DNA from: RGIG3159 sp034927685
Lineage (GTDB): Bacteria; Bacillota; Clostridia; Oscillospirales; Oscillospiraceae
Length of the DNA: 64,000 bases
Direction: 5' to 3'
Assembly: GCA_034927685.1 (NCBI GenBank)
Contig: JAYFPO010000031.1
Span: forward strand, 62,001 to 126,000
The notes beneath the pieces are model-generated. The model saw only the letters and a list, made by a program, of their open reading frames with translations, made no database searches and was not told the origin of the DNA. The translations under genes and the position numbers were made by a program. Positions 41,232-49,458 of the stretch are shown in pieces (position 1 is the first letter of the stretch; every line of letters begins with the position of its first letter).

Positions 41232-41520
41232 GATTCCTCCTCCAATCTCCCGATTTCTGTGACGGTTCCGACCTGCTTGTGGGTTCTGGCGCGGCGCAAT
41301 CAAACGACAAGGACATGCAAAAGCGCGGTCACTCAGAGGCGGCAGGCCTGAGAATGACCGCGCTTATGCAATCCAGATGCGCCACCGGGAAGCACCTCTC
41401 CCGAGAGACAGTAGCAGCGCAGCGAAATGTGCCCTCCTCAGAGAAGCTTGATCGGGGATGCGGCGCAAAGGTTTCCTCTTTGGGGGAACTGTCAGCAAAG
41501 TTGACTGAGGAAGCGCGCAT
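41232..41520. repeat. Gap with a hairpin and a degenerate intergenic repeat
   Basis: AAGCGCGGTCA (41321-41331) pairs with TGACCGCGCTT (41355-41365), a terminator-like stem. From about 41429 to 41516 lies a segment reading CCTCTTTGGGGGAACTGTCA then GTTGACTGAGG, which looks like a worn copy of a short repeat I recall as common between genes in related gut Bacillota. No gene is seen here. Confidence 0.45.
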
Positions 41521-42096
41521 TCATTTTCGCAGCTTTCGGAGAGATTTTGCGGTCTCGTCCAAAAAAGTCTCCATGTCGGAGAGTTGCCGCCCAATGGCGT
41601 TGAGGCTGCCGGAGGCGGCGGCAGTCAAATCCTTCACCGCCGCGTCGGCCTGATTGGCTTTCCCGGCTGCGGCGCGCAGCAGCGACTCCATCGTCTGCTG
41701 CATGGCAGCGACCCGTTCGGCGGCCTCATGCTCCAGCTGCGCCGCCCGCTGCGAGGCGACCCGCTCGGCGGCCTCCGCACGGCGATAGGCGTCCAGTTCT
41801 TGCTGCTGCATGGGCATGGCGGACACTTGTGGGGACGGTTCCGACGGCGCAGACGTCTCAGCGCCGACGCGATTGGGCACTGCCTGAAGCTGCTCACGCG
41901 CGGCCTGTAGCTGATCGTTCTCCGCCTGTAGCCGATCGCTATTTTCCTTCAGCTGTGCGTTTTCCTCGCGGAGGCGCTGCAACTCCGTCTGCTGCTTCAG
42001 CAGCTCTGACCTATGCTGCTCCGCCTGATTTTGCAGACAGGCGACCACGTCGCCCCGGTGAAAGCCGTTCAGCGCGCTTCGAAACTGATAATCCAT
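41521..42096 (-). CDS. Coiled-coil protein with DivIVA-like N-terminus
   Basis: 191 residues from ATG 42096 (GGAG 8 bases upstream; an ATG six bases earlier is also possible). MDYQFRSALNGFHRGDVVAC resembles the membrane-targeting start of DivIVA-like clostridial proteins. Residues 25-70 are a Gln/Glu-rich coiled coil (SDRLQAENDQLQAAREQLQA), then a Ser/Pro linker, then a second coiled coil from about 95 to the end. It may take part in cell division or pole organisation; this is inference. It stands alone on the minus strand. Confidence 0.75.
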   Translation of the reverse strand: MDYQFRSALNGFHRGDVVACLQNQAEQHRSELLKQQTELQRLREENAQLKENSDRLQAENDQLQAAREQLQAVPNRVGAETSAPSEPSPQVSAMPMQQQELDAYRRAEAAERVASQRAAQLEHEAAERVAAMQQTMESLLRAAAGKANQADAAVKDLTAAASGSLNAIGRQLSDMETFLDETAKSLRKLRK

Positions 42097-42197
42097 CCCC
42101 ATCGCTCCATTCGCTTTTTCCCTCTTTATATCATAGTTTCCGACAAAACACAAGGAAAACACTGTTCCGGATCACGCCCGGAATTTGCATATTTGGC

Positions 42198-42226
42198 TTG
42201 CTTTTCGGAAACTCTTATGCTAAAAT
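42198..42226 (+). promoter_or_regulatory. Sigma-A-type promoter for the dehydrogenase gene
   Basis: TTGCTT, 17 bases, TAAAAT, giving a leader of about 135 bases. The leader includes ACAG-TGTGAG-CTGT before a T-run (42270-42312), perhaps a weak attenuator. Confidence 0.6.
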
Positions 42227-42367
42227 AGGCTTTGCTGGATATTAGTTGCCGATGAGTTTCTGGGTGTAACAACTACAGTGTGAGCTGTGTTTGTTGCGCA
42301 CTTTTTTTACTCTGACGCGCTGGATCATATCAAACATGAGTGCGACAATGGAAGGGAGAACCAAACC

Positions 42368-43477
42368 ATGGAAACAAGACCTTATGTATCCTGGGACCTG
42401 ATGAATCACTTTCTGATCGACGCCTTCAAGGGCTACGGCGTCCCGGAGAAGGACGCGAAAATCTGCGCCGACGTTCTGCTGGAGTCCGACCGCAGAGGCA
42501 TTGAAAGCCACGGCTGCAACCGTTTCAAGCCCATCTATATCAATCGGATCATCAACGGCACGCTGAAGCCGGTGACCGAGATCGAAATTCTCAAAGACAC
42601 GCCTACCACGGTGGTCATGGACGCCCATGACGGTATGGGCATGGTTGCCAGCCACAAGATGATGGAAATGCTGATCGAGAAGGCCAAGAAATACGGCATG
42701 GCTGGCGGCGCAATCAAAAACTCCACCCACTACGGCATTGCGGGTTACTGGGCCACGATGGCCAGCAAACAGGGGCTCATCGGGATTACCGGCACCAATG
42801 CCCGCCCCTCCATCGCGCCCACCTTCGGCGTGGAAAACATGATGGGCACCAACCCACTGACTTTTGCGCTGCCGACGGACGAGGAGTTCCCGTTCTGCAT
42901 CGACTGCGCGACCTCTATCGTGCAGCGCGGCAAGATTGAGTACTACGCGCGCGAGGGGAAGGACACCCCAGCCGGTATGGTCGTCGCCGAGGACGGCTCT
43001 GCCATGACCGACTCGAATGAAATTCTCAAGGCGCTGGTCGACGGCACCGCGGCGCTCGCGCCCCTTGGCGGCATCGGCGATACCATGTGCGGCTACAAGG
43101 GCTACGGCTACGCGGCCGTGGTGGAAATCCTGTCCGCGGCGCTGGCCGGCAGCTGCTTCATGAAGGCATTGACCGGCGCCGATGAGGACGGCAAGCCCCA
43201 GATGTACCACCTGGGCCACTTCTTCTTTGTCGTGAATCCCGAGTTCTTCCTGGGGCTTGACACCTTCAAAAAGACCGCCGGCGATATCTGCCGCGCCCTG
43301 CGCGCCTCCAAAAAGGCTCCCGGCGAAGACCGGATTTACACTGCGGGCGAGAAGGAATGGCTGACCTGGTGCGAGCGCAAGGACAAGGGCGTTCCCGTCG
43401 GCGAGGCGGTCCAAAAGGAAATCCTCGCGGTCCGCGACACGCTGAAGCTGCCCTACCAGTTCCCGTTTGAGGCCTGA
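42368..43477 (+). CDS. Malate/L-lactate dehydrogenase family (Ldh2/YlbC-like) oxidoreductase
   Basis: 369 residues from ATG 42368. The Ldh_2 family reduces 2-keto acids (or oxidises 2-hydroxy acids, ureidoglycolate) with NAD(P). Visible signatures: LESDRRGIESHGCNRF, the catalytic His in KNSTHYGIAGYWATMAS, GITGTNARPSIAPTFG, MGTNPLTFALPT and the C-terminal MCGYKGYGYAAVVEILSAAL. The substrate cannot be told. It has its own promoter and terminator. Confidence 0.9.
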   Translation: METRPYVSWDLMNHFLIDAFKGYGVPEKDAKICADVLLESDRRGIESHGCNRFKPIYINRIINGTLKPVTEIEILKDTPTTVVMDAHDGMGMVASHKMMEMLIEKAKKYGMAGGAIKNSTHYGIAGYWATMASKQGLIGITGTNARPSIAPTFGVENMMGTNPLTFALPTDEEFPFCIDCATSIVQRGKIEYYAREGKDTPAGMVVAEDGSAMTDSNEILKALVDGTAALAPLGGIGDTMCGYKGYGYAAVVEILSAALAGSCFMKALTGADEDGKPQMYHLGHFFFVVNPEFFLGLDTFKKTAGDICRALRASKKAPGEDRIYTAGEKEWLTWCERKDKGVPVGEAVQKEILAVRDTLKLPYQFPFEA

Positions 43478-43632
43478 AAAAGAAAAGGCAAGCTGCGAAT
43501 TACGCGAAAAAATTCCGAAAGTTTCCCGCACAGTGGAAGGACAAGATGAAAATCGACGCCACGGTTCCCGTCGCCAGCAAGGATGCCCGGGGCTTGACCG
43601 ATGCGCGCAGCGCCGCAAGAATTTGACAAAAG

Positions 43633-43698
43633 AAGCTGCCATTTTCCAACCGATTGCCGGGCATGGCCCGCGCGGGAGGAGAGTGGCAGCTTTTTTTG
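43633..43698. terminator. Terminator between convergent genes
   Basis: AAGCTGCCA and TGGCAGCTT are the base of a long hairpin; a run of seven T follows on the plus strand. The gap before it (43478-43632) holds a 26-codon frame from ATG 43546 with AAGGAC upstream, not convincing as a gene. Confidence 0.8.
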
Positions 43699-43744
43699 CA
43701 CGGTTTGACTGGACGGCGCCGGTGACTCGCCGGAGGAGCTGGGA

Positions 43745-44836
43745 TTATCGCCAGTTCTTCTCCAGAAACGCCAGAATGTCTTTTGCCGTCGGGGGACATC
43801 CGTTTAGGTGACAGGCGCAGCCGCTGGTGCAGCTGCCGACGCCGATCTGGCCGGTCTGTCCGCGATAGCCCTGACCGATGCAGATTTTTTGCCGGTGTCC
43901 CCGCAGCGTTCCCTGCCGCTCCAGCTTGTCGAGCGCGTGGATCAGCATGCCGTAACAGGCGCTGCAGGCGTCGATTGGCTCCGTATAGGCCGCCAGCTCC
44001 CGGATCCTTCCGCTGCGGCGCTGCTCCGGCGCTACGGTTCCGCCGTTGAGCGGTATCAGCTCGGCGCGTTCGACGTCCGCGCATCCAATCCCGAGCGACT
44101 CCGCCAGGGCGATATAGGGAACGTCCTGCGTTTGCAGGCCCAGCGTCTCGCAGGCAAACGCGTCGCAGAGCACCGGGTCCAGGCAGCAGAAGATCCGATC
44201 CATGGAGACTGGGGTTCCGCCCTCTTCAAAGTCCAGGTCGCCGCAGATGTTGTCCACCACAATAAAGTCCTGCCGAATCGCGGCGTTCAGGTGTGCGATC
44301 GGCTTGTGAAGTCCCAGCGTGTGAAATCTCCGCTTTTCTGAGTTGGGAAGCAAGCCCTTCAGGTTTTTGAGCGCACAGGTCAGCATCGTCTGGCAATGCC
44401 CTTTCAGGACGGGCAGATTGATTAGAAAATCCGTTTCTTGCGCCTGGTTGCAGATCTTGATCGACATGCCCTTGCCGTCAACGGAAATACTGCTGTCCGC
44501 TTGTAGGTCGACAAACGGAACCGCGTACTCCTCGCACACAGAAAGCAGGCCGGATTCTCTGGCGGCAGGCATCGTTTTTGCGCCGACCCAGGAGCCCTCC
44601 ATGACGCGCAGGTTCCGGAAGCCATGCGTCTGCAGGTATTCCAGCACGCCCGCGACAATTTCCGGGTGGGTCACGGCGCCCAGCTCCGGCGTGGAGGCGA
44701 GCACCAGGTTCGGCTTCAGGGCGATCCGTTTGGCCGGATCGCCGATTTGACCGGCCAGATCCGCCGCCTCCAGCAGCCGCATTGTCATCTGCTTGTATTC
44801 AGAGCCATGGATCATCAAAATTTGATTCTGTTTCAT
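43745..44836 (-). CDS. DUF362 domain protein with C-terminal cysteine cluster
   Basis: 363 residues from ATG 44836 (AAAGGAC upstream). A DUF362 domain covers most of the chain (KPNLVLASTPELGAVTHPEI, INLPVLKGHCQTMLTCALKN, DNICGDLDFEEGG). Near the C-terminus cysteines recur: DACSACYGMLIHAL and GSCTSGCACHLNGCPPT, which could bind an iron-sulfur cluster. Family function is unknown, though members accompany ferredoxin-like or nucleotide enzymes. Probably cotranscribed with the MaoC-like gene upstream of it on the same strand (79-base gap). Confidence 0.85.
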   Translation of the reverse strand: MKQNQILMIHGSEYKQMTMRLLEAADLAGQIGDPAKRIALKPNLVLASTPELGAVTHPEIVAGVLEYLQTHGFRNLRVMEGSWVGAKTMPAARESGLLSVCEEYAVPFVDLQADSSISVDGKGMSIKICNQAQETDFLINLPVLKGHCQTMLTCALKNLKGLLPNSEKRRFHTLGLHKPIAHLNAAIRQDFIVVDNICGDLDFEEGGTPVSMDRIFCCLDPVLCDAFACETLGLQTQDVPYIALAESLGIGCADVERAELIPLNGGTVAPEQRRSGRIRELAAYTEPIDACSACYGMLIHALDKLERQGTLRGHRQKICIGQGYRGQTGQIGVGSCTSGCACHLNGCPPTAKDILAFLEKNWR

Positions 44837-44915
44837 ACGCGTCCTTTCTCGTTGCGGGAAAACGATGAAAAAAATCCCCACCCAGAGGGGACCGAGGCCG
44901 GGTGCGGATGGGGGG

Positions 44916-45356
44916 CTATCTGTCAGCAGGCTTTCTTTCGACGACCGCCTCCGTGACATCACGCAGAACGAGAGCGCCGTTTTGATTGTAAACGTCGATT
45001 GTAATTTCAACGATGCCGTTATACTCATTGCGCGGTGTGATCGCGGTCACGGTAGCTCTGCCATATAGGACGTCGTTTTCGAAAACAGGAAGAAACCATT
45101 CAATATGCGTTGACTTCCCGGCGATCAGCTGGCTCCCGCAGAAGTCAATATCCTCGATGTATTTCGCCCAGACCGACATAAACGCCATGACGCCGGGCGC
45201 GATAATTGTACCAAACCGCGTCTGGCGGGCATAGTTTTCGTCTGTGTGCAGCGGCAGCGGATCGTATTGCTTTGCAAAATTCTGCATATCCGACTTGGAA
45301 ATGCGGACTTTTTTTGTGTCTGCGGAAGCGTTCAGAGGGATCTCCTCAAAATACAT
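44916..45356 (-). CDS. MaoC-like (R)-hydratase family hot-dog protein
   Basis: 146 residues from ATG 45356. The central segment FAKQYDPLPLHTDENYARQT carries the Asp and His spaced as in (R)-specific enoyl-CoA hydratases, and FGTIIAPGVMAFMSVWAKYI follows. It would add or remove water at acyl-CoA or a related thioester. The start is uncertain: in-frame ATGs lie further upstream (45383, 45374) and none has a good ribosome site. No fatty-acid genes adjoin; the partner is a DUF362 gene. Confidence 0.75.
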   Translation of the reverse strand: MYFEEIPLNASADTKKVRISKSDMQNFAKQYDPLPLHTDENYARQTRFGTIIAPGVMAFMSVWAKYIEDIDFCGSQLIAGKSTHIEWFLPVFENDVLYGRATVTAITPRNEYNGIVEITIDVYNQNGALVLRDVTEAVVERKPADR

Positions 45357-45446
45357 ATTGCACCATCTCATTTCTCTCATGCGGGGATAAGGCCGCTGTT
45401 CTTCGATTTCAAAAAGCGACAATATCGGGATATCTTGCTGCACCAC

Positions 45447-46028
45447 AGCCCACGATATCTTTTTTTTCCCGGATTGTCAACGGGAAATCACTTCATCTAC
45501 AAGGTTTCATCAGGAAAGGAGGGTTTGCATGGAATCTTTTGTGCTTTCGTACCAAAGCAAAGTTATCACAGGAGGATGCCGCCCGCTATCTGAAAATCAC
45601 GCGAGAATGCGTTTGCAAACGGGAAACCGGAGAAGCAACGCCGAGCGCCGCAAGGGAAGGGTTTTCGGGATGTCGGGGACGTTGACGATAACGCTTTCCT
45701 CAAAATACTGGACACGGACAGCCGGATGGTGTACACTAAAGGCGCAGGAAACACCGGAAAGGGAAGTACGGACCCGAACGGTTACGACAGGACGTCGGTC
45801 TGCATGATTCGGAAGAAGGTCGGAAGTGAACCCGGCCTGTTTTTTTGCTTTTTGATAAAAATAAAGTTCTTACCCGCGCTCCGATGTGGGAGTTCAAGAT
45901 GACAGCTCCGATACACACCTTCCGCAGTATTTGCAGTCAGACAGGAACCTTCAAAGAAGAAACCAGATAAGAGAGCATCGTTCATCGGGCGCCGGTAAAC
46001 GCAGAAAAGCTTACAGGAGGAACGATTC
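45447..46028 (+). pseudogene. Decayed XRE-family helix-turn-helix gene in a gene-poor gap
   Basis: Between about 45525 and 45660, after an AAAGGAGG site and ATG 45530, the translated segment KAKLSQEDAARYLKITRECV followed by CKRETGEATPS is clearly an XRE/Cro helix-turn-helix (compare LSQEDVAEYLxITRQAVSKWETG). The ATG is in a different frame from this segment, and a stop soon follows, so the gene is broken by frameshift and truncation. The remaining part of the gap shows no intact gene; a terminator lies at 45817-45847. It may once have regulated the downstream ABC pair. Confidence 0.6.
45817..45847 (+). terminator. Hairpin with T-run
   Basis: AGGTCGG and CCGGCCT (one G-T pair) around eight bases, then a run of T from 45840. 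Confidence 0.65.
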
Positions 46029-46943
46029 ATGGGGAATATGATCGAAATTACGCACCTGAACAAGAGCTTCGGTGATGTGAAGGCGGTGCAGGATCTCAGC
46101 TTCCGCGTCAAAGAAGGCGAGCTGTTTGCCTTTTTGGGCGTCAACGGCGCCGGAAAGAGCACAACGATCGTCATCATGTGCGGGCAGCTGCAAAAGGATA
46201 GCGGCGACGTCGTCATTGACGGCACCGCGATTGACCGCAATGCGGATAAAGTCAAAATGGAAATCGGCGTTGTCTTTCAGAATTCCGTGCTGGATAAGGC
46301 GCTTAGCGTTCGGGATAATCTGGAATGCCGCGCTGCGATGTATGGCATCACCGGCAATGCGTTCGACGTAAGGTTGGCAGAGCTTTCGGAGCTGCTGGAG
46401 CTTTCGGATCTTCTGAAGCGTACCGTCGGCAAACTTTCCGGCGGCCAGCGGCGGCGCATTGACATTGCAAGAGCGCTGTTACATAAACCGAAGCTTCTGA
46501 TTTTGGATGAGCCCACCACCGGCCTTGACCCGCAGACAAGAAAAGCGGTCTGGACTGCCATCGATCACCTGCGGAAAACGGAGGGGATGACGGTATTTTT
46601 GACCACACACTATATGGAAGAGGCGGCGGATGCCGATTATGTCGTGATCCTCGACAGCGGAAAAATTGCCGCCGAAGGCACGCCGCTGCAACTAAAAAAC
46701 ACCTACACCGGTGATTTCATCACGCTTTACAACACGCCGCAGTGCCAGATTGATGAATTGGGACTGCCGTATGAGACAATACGCGACGCGCATCGTGTGG
46801 CGGTACCAAATACCGCAGCGGCAACCGAACTGATTGTGAAGCATCCGGAGATTTTTAAGGATTATGAAATTACAAAGGGAAAAATGGATGATGTTTTTCT
46901 CACTGTAACCGGTAAAAAGTTTTTGGAAGGTTTAGAGAAATGA
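46029..46943 (+). CDS. ABC transporter ATP-binding protein (DrrA-like)
   Basis: 304 residues: ABC domain (about 5-220) with Walker A GVNGAGKSTT, signature LSGGQRRR, Walker B LLILDEPTTGLDPQT and switch TTHYMEEA, then the C-terminal extension found in daunorubicin-resistance-type ATPases. AGGAGG lies 7 bases before the ATG. Its stop overlaps the start of the membrane partner (ATGA). The pair may export a drug or peptide. Confidence 0.9.
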   Translation: MGNMIEITHLNKSFGDVKAVQDLSFRVKEGELFAFLGVNGAGKSTTIVIMCGQLQKDSGDVVIDGTAIDRNADKVKMEIGVVFQNSVLDKALSVRDNLECRAAMYGITGNAFDVRLAELSELLELSDLLKRTVGKLSGGQRRRIDIARALLHKPKLLILDEPTTGLDPQTRKAVWTAIDHLRKTEGMTVFLTTHYMEEAADADYVVILDSGKIAAEGTPLQLKNTYTGDFITLYNTPQCQIDELGLPYETIRDAHRVAVPNTAAATELIVKHPEIFKDYEITKGKMDDVFLTVTGKKFLEGLEK

Positions 46944-47836
46944 AACAGCTGACAAGTTTAATCAAACGAAATACCAAATTGTTTTTCAAGGATAAGGGCA
47001 TGTTCTTTACTTCGCTGATTACGCCGCTTATCCTGCTGGTGCTGTATGCAACCTTTCTGGCGAAAGTCTATCGAGACAGTTTTTCTTCTAGTATATCCGG
47101 TTTCCTGAACGTGTCCGGCAAACTGATCGGCGGTTGTGTCGGCAGCCAGCTGTTTTCCTCGCTGCTTGCAGTATCCTGCATTACGGTGGCGTTTTGTTCC
47201 AATATGATTATGGTGCAGGATAAAGTAAGCGGTGCGCGTGCCGATCTGACCATTACGCCGGTGAAGCGTTCCACGCTGGCGCTGAGCTATTATCTTTCCA
47301 CGGTGCTTGTTACCCTGATTGTCTGCCTCTGCGCTACCGGAGCGTGCTTCCTTTATCTTGCCAATGTGGGCTGGTATCTGTCCGTAACGGATGTGCTTCT
47401 GGTTTTGCTTGATGTGTTCCTGCTGGTCATGTTCGGTACCGCACTGTCGTCGATCATCAACTTTTTTCTCACTTCTCAAGGTCAGATCTCCGCAGTGGGC
47501 ACAATCGTCAGTGCCGGCTACGGCTTCGTCTGCGGCGCCTATATGCCGATTTCCTCGTTCGGAGAAGGACTTCAAAAGGTGCTGTCCTTCCTGCCCGGAA
47601 CCTACGGCACGGCGCTGATCCGCAATCACGCCATGCAGGGGGTGTTCACGGAAATGGGGAATCAGGGATTCCCTGCTTCCGTTGTGGAAGGCATCCGCGA
47701 TTCTATTGACTGCAATCTTTACTTTTTTGGGGACAAAGTGGAGGTCAGCACTATGTATCTGATCCTCGGCGGGACGGTTGTCTTGCTGATTGGCATCTAT
47801 GTGCTGCTCAATATGCTGAAACGGGAAGCAGAATAA
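46940..47836 (+). CDS. ABC-2 type permease (DrrB-like)
   Basis: 298 residues with six hydrophobic spans (about 25-45, 75-100, 125-150, 155-180, 190-210, 265-290), N-terminus basic (LIKRNTKLFFKDKGMFFTSL). It includes the conserved GYGFVCGAYMPISSF-like segment before the last helix. It partners with the ATPase encoded immediately upstream. A terminator stands at 47962-47997. Confidence 0.88.
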   Translation: MKQLTSLIKRNTKLFFKDKGMFFTSLITPLILLVLYATFLAKVYRDSFSSSISGFLNVSGKLIGGCVGSQLFSSLLAVSCITVAFCSNMIMVQDKVSGARADLTITPVKRSTLALSYYLSTVLVTLIVCLCATGACFLYLANVGWYLSVTDVLLVLLDVFLLVMFGTALSSIINFFLTSQGQISAVGTIVSAGYGFVCGAYMPISSFGEGLQKVLSFLPGTYGTALIRNHAMQGVFTEMGNQGFPASVVEGIRDSIDCNLYFFGDKVEVSTMYLILGGTVVLLIGIYVLLNMLKREAE

Positions 47837-47961
47837 ATATCCCCTTTTACAGTCCTGAATTTTTGCTATTTCAGGCGTCTGCTCAATGGGGCGCGGAGCA
47901 GCCCGCGTGATCCGGCAGGTGCGTGTCACATGGTTGTAGGATGGTGTATTCGCGTCAATCA

Positions 47962-47997
47962 CCCCGCCGTGGAAAATTACGGCGGGGCGATTTTTTT
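47962..47997 (+). terminator. Terminator of the ABC pair
   Basis: CCCCGCCGT and ACGGCGGGG around eight bases, then CGATTTTTTT. The rest of 47837-48272 contains only the promoter below. Confidence 0.92.
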
Positions 47998-48014
47998 GGT
48001 CAAAAAATATTTGC

Positions 48015-48043
48015 TTTACAATTCGACCCTATCGTACTAGTAT
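48015..48043 (+). promoter_or_regulatory. Possible promoter for the oxygen-defence genes
   Basis: TTTACA, 17 bases, TAGTAT. It would leave a leader of about 220 bases before desulfoferrodoxin, in which I see no known riboswitch. Confidence 0.35.
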
Positions 48044-48272
48044 TGAAGTATCAGGGGAATGTCAAAAGGTGCGCTGTTTTGAGATAGAACACAGGATACG
48101 ACGTTGAACGTTCCGCTGTGAAACGAGAATTCGCCATATCTTATAAAAGCAGAAAAGCTTTTTCATTCGATTCGGAAGGCAAAAAAACCGAGAAATATTT
48201 GCCCTGCGTTTTCCTGATTCCTGGTGAATGCAACGGCTGAATATTATATTTTTACAATAGGAGGCATATAAA

Positions 48273-48647
48273 ATGATCCAAAAAAGACAGGTTTACAAAT
48301 GCAGCGTGTGCGGGAATGTTGTAGAAGTGCTGTCAGTGGGCGGCGGGACGCTGGTGTGCTGTGGCAAAGATATGATCTTGCAATCAGAAAACACGGTTGA
48401 CGCGGCCAAGGAAAAGCATGTCCCTGTTATAGAGATGATTCCGGGCGGCGTAAAAGTGAAGGTCGGTTCTGTTGAGCATCCGATGCTTGAAAATCATTAT
48501 ATTCAATGGATTGAAATCGAAACTGTCGAAAAAGTATACAGAAAAGAACTGAATCCGGGAGATAAGCCTGAAGCGGAATTCTTGATTGCAGAGGATGTCG
48601 TTCAGGCCCGTGCATACTGCAATTTGCATGGATTATGGAAAAGCTGA
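48273..48647 (+). CDS. dfx: Desulfoferrodoxin (superoxide reductase)
   Basis: 124 residues. It reduces superoxide to peroxide in anaerobes. The N-terminal rubredoxin-like Fe(Cys)4 site is visible (YKCSVCGNVVEVL and LVCCGKDM). The catalytic Fe(His)4Cys site is formed by His in EKHVPVIE, EHPMLENHYIQWIE and the Cys and His of AYCNLHGLW. GGAGG lies about 9 bases before the ATG. Ferritin follows at 48768; together they handle superoxide and iron. Confidence 0.96.
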   Translation: MIQKRQVYKCSVCGNVVEVLSVGGGTLVCCGKDMILQSENTVDAAKEKHVPVIEMIPGGVKVKVGSVEHPMLENHYIQWIEIETVEKVYRKELNPGDKPEAEFLIAEDVVQARAYCNLHGLWKS

Positions 48648-48692
48648 GCAAATGCTCTAACTTCAGCATAGGCCTAAGTCATTCAATGAACA

Positions 48693-48718
48693 CGGCTGGA
48701 GCCGCACGGCTCCAGCCG
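48693..48718 (+). other. Stem-loop between dfx and ferritin
   Basis: CGGCTGGAGCC, loop GCAC, GGCTCCAGCCG: an 11-bp perfect stem without a T-run, 50 bases before the ferritin start. It may stabilise or process the shared mRNA, or partly terminate. Confidence 0.6.
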
Positions 48719-48767
48719 CGTGCACTTGATGAACCAATACGGACAGAGAAATCAGGAGGGATCGCAT

Positions 48768-49280
48768 ATGTTGAACGGAAAGATCACAGCCTTAATCAAC
48801 CGGCAAATCAATATGGAGTGGTATTCTGCTTATCTTTATTTAAGCATTCACAGCTATTATGTGGATCAGGAGCTGAATGGATTTGGAAACTGGTTTCTTG
48901 TTCAGACACAGGAAGAACGTGACCACGCCATGCTGTTCGTCAAATATCTCCAGAATAACAGCGAAAAGATTCAGCTGTACGATGTCAAAGCTCCGGATAT
49001 TCAGTTTGCAAATTTCAGAGAGCCCACTGTCGCCGCATACGAGCACGAACAGAAGGTCACGGCTTCCATCAATGACATCTATGCGACGGCTTACGAACTG
49101 AAGGATTTCCGCACCATGCAGCTTTTGGATTGGTTCGTCAAGGAACAGAGTGAAGAGGAAAAGAACACGGAATCCATTGTCAAAAAATACGACTTATTCG
49201 GAAACGATCCAAAAGGCCTCTATATGCTCGACAATGAATTGGCGGCGCGTGTTTATACTGCGCCTACTTTGGTCCTTTAA
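48768..49280 (+). CDS. ftnA: Ferritin
   Basis: 170 residues from ATG 48768 (AGGAGG 8 bases upstream). Non-haem ferritin that oxidises and stores iron in a 24-mer. Ferroxidase ligands can be read: Glu in INMEWYSAYLYLS, Glu/His in QTQEERDHAMLF, Glu in VAAYEHEQKVTAS, and the QSEEEKNTES helix. Length is that of bacterial ferritins. It lies behind the desulfoferrodoxin gene and is probably part of the same oxygen-defence response. Confidence 0.95.
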   Translation: MLNGKITALINRQINMEWYSAYLYLSIHSYYVDQELNGFGNWFLVQTQEERDHAMLFVKYLQNNSEKIQLYDVKAPDIQFANFREPTVAAYEHEQKVTASINDIYATAYELKDFRTMQLLDWFVKEQSEEEKNTESIVKKYDLFGNDPKGLYMLDNELAARVYTAPTLVL

Positions 49281-49361
49281 CGCTCCTTGAGGAGTTACTC
49301 GATTCAAAAATTCTTGTCGTAATATTTTGGGAAGTGTGATACCCGGTTGCAGTCAAAGAGG

Positions 49362-49407
49362 CCCCTCACACCGGACGTGCACATTTGTGCATGTTCGGTG
49401 TGAGGGG
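49362..49407. terminator. Long stem-loop after ferritin
   Basis: CCCCTCACACCG and CGGTGTGAGGGG form a 12-bp perfect base; the inner part TGCAC/GTGCA continues the stem with a few mismatches. There is no T-run. It may be a terminator for the two convergent genes or a remnant of a structured element. Confidence 0.45.
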
Positions 49408-49458
49408 TTCCGCATAACGCCAATGAAACCTTGGATCATTCCGGCACGCTTTCGTTTG

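Noticed and set aside
43546..43626. 26-codon frame with AAGGAC upstream
   Set aside because: Too short and without membrane or motif features; could be chance in the gap before the terminator.
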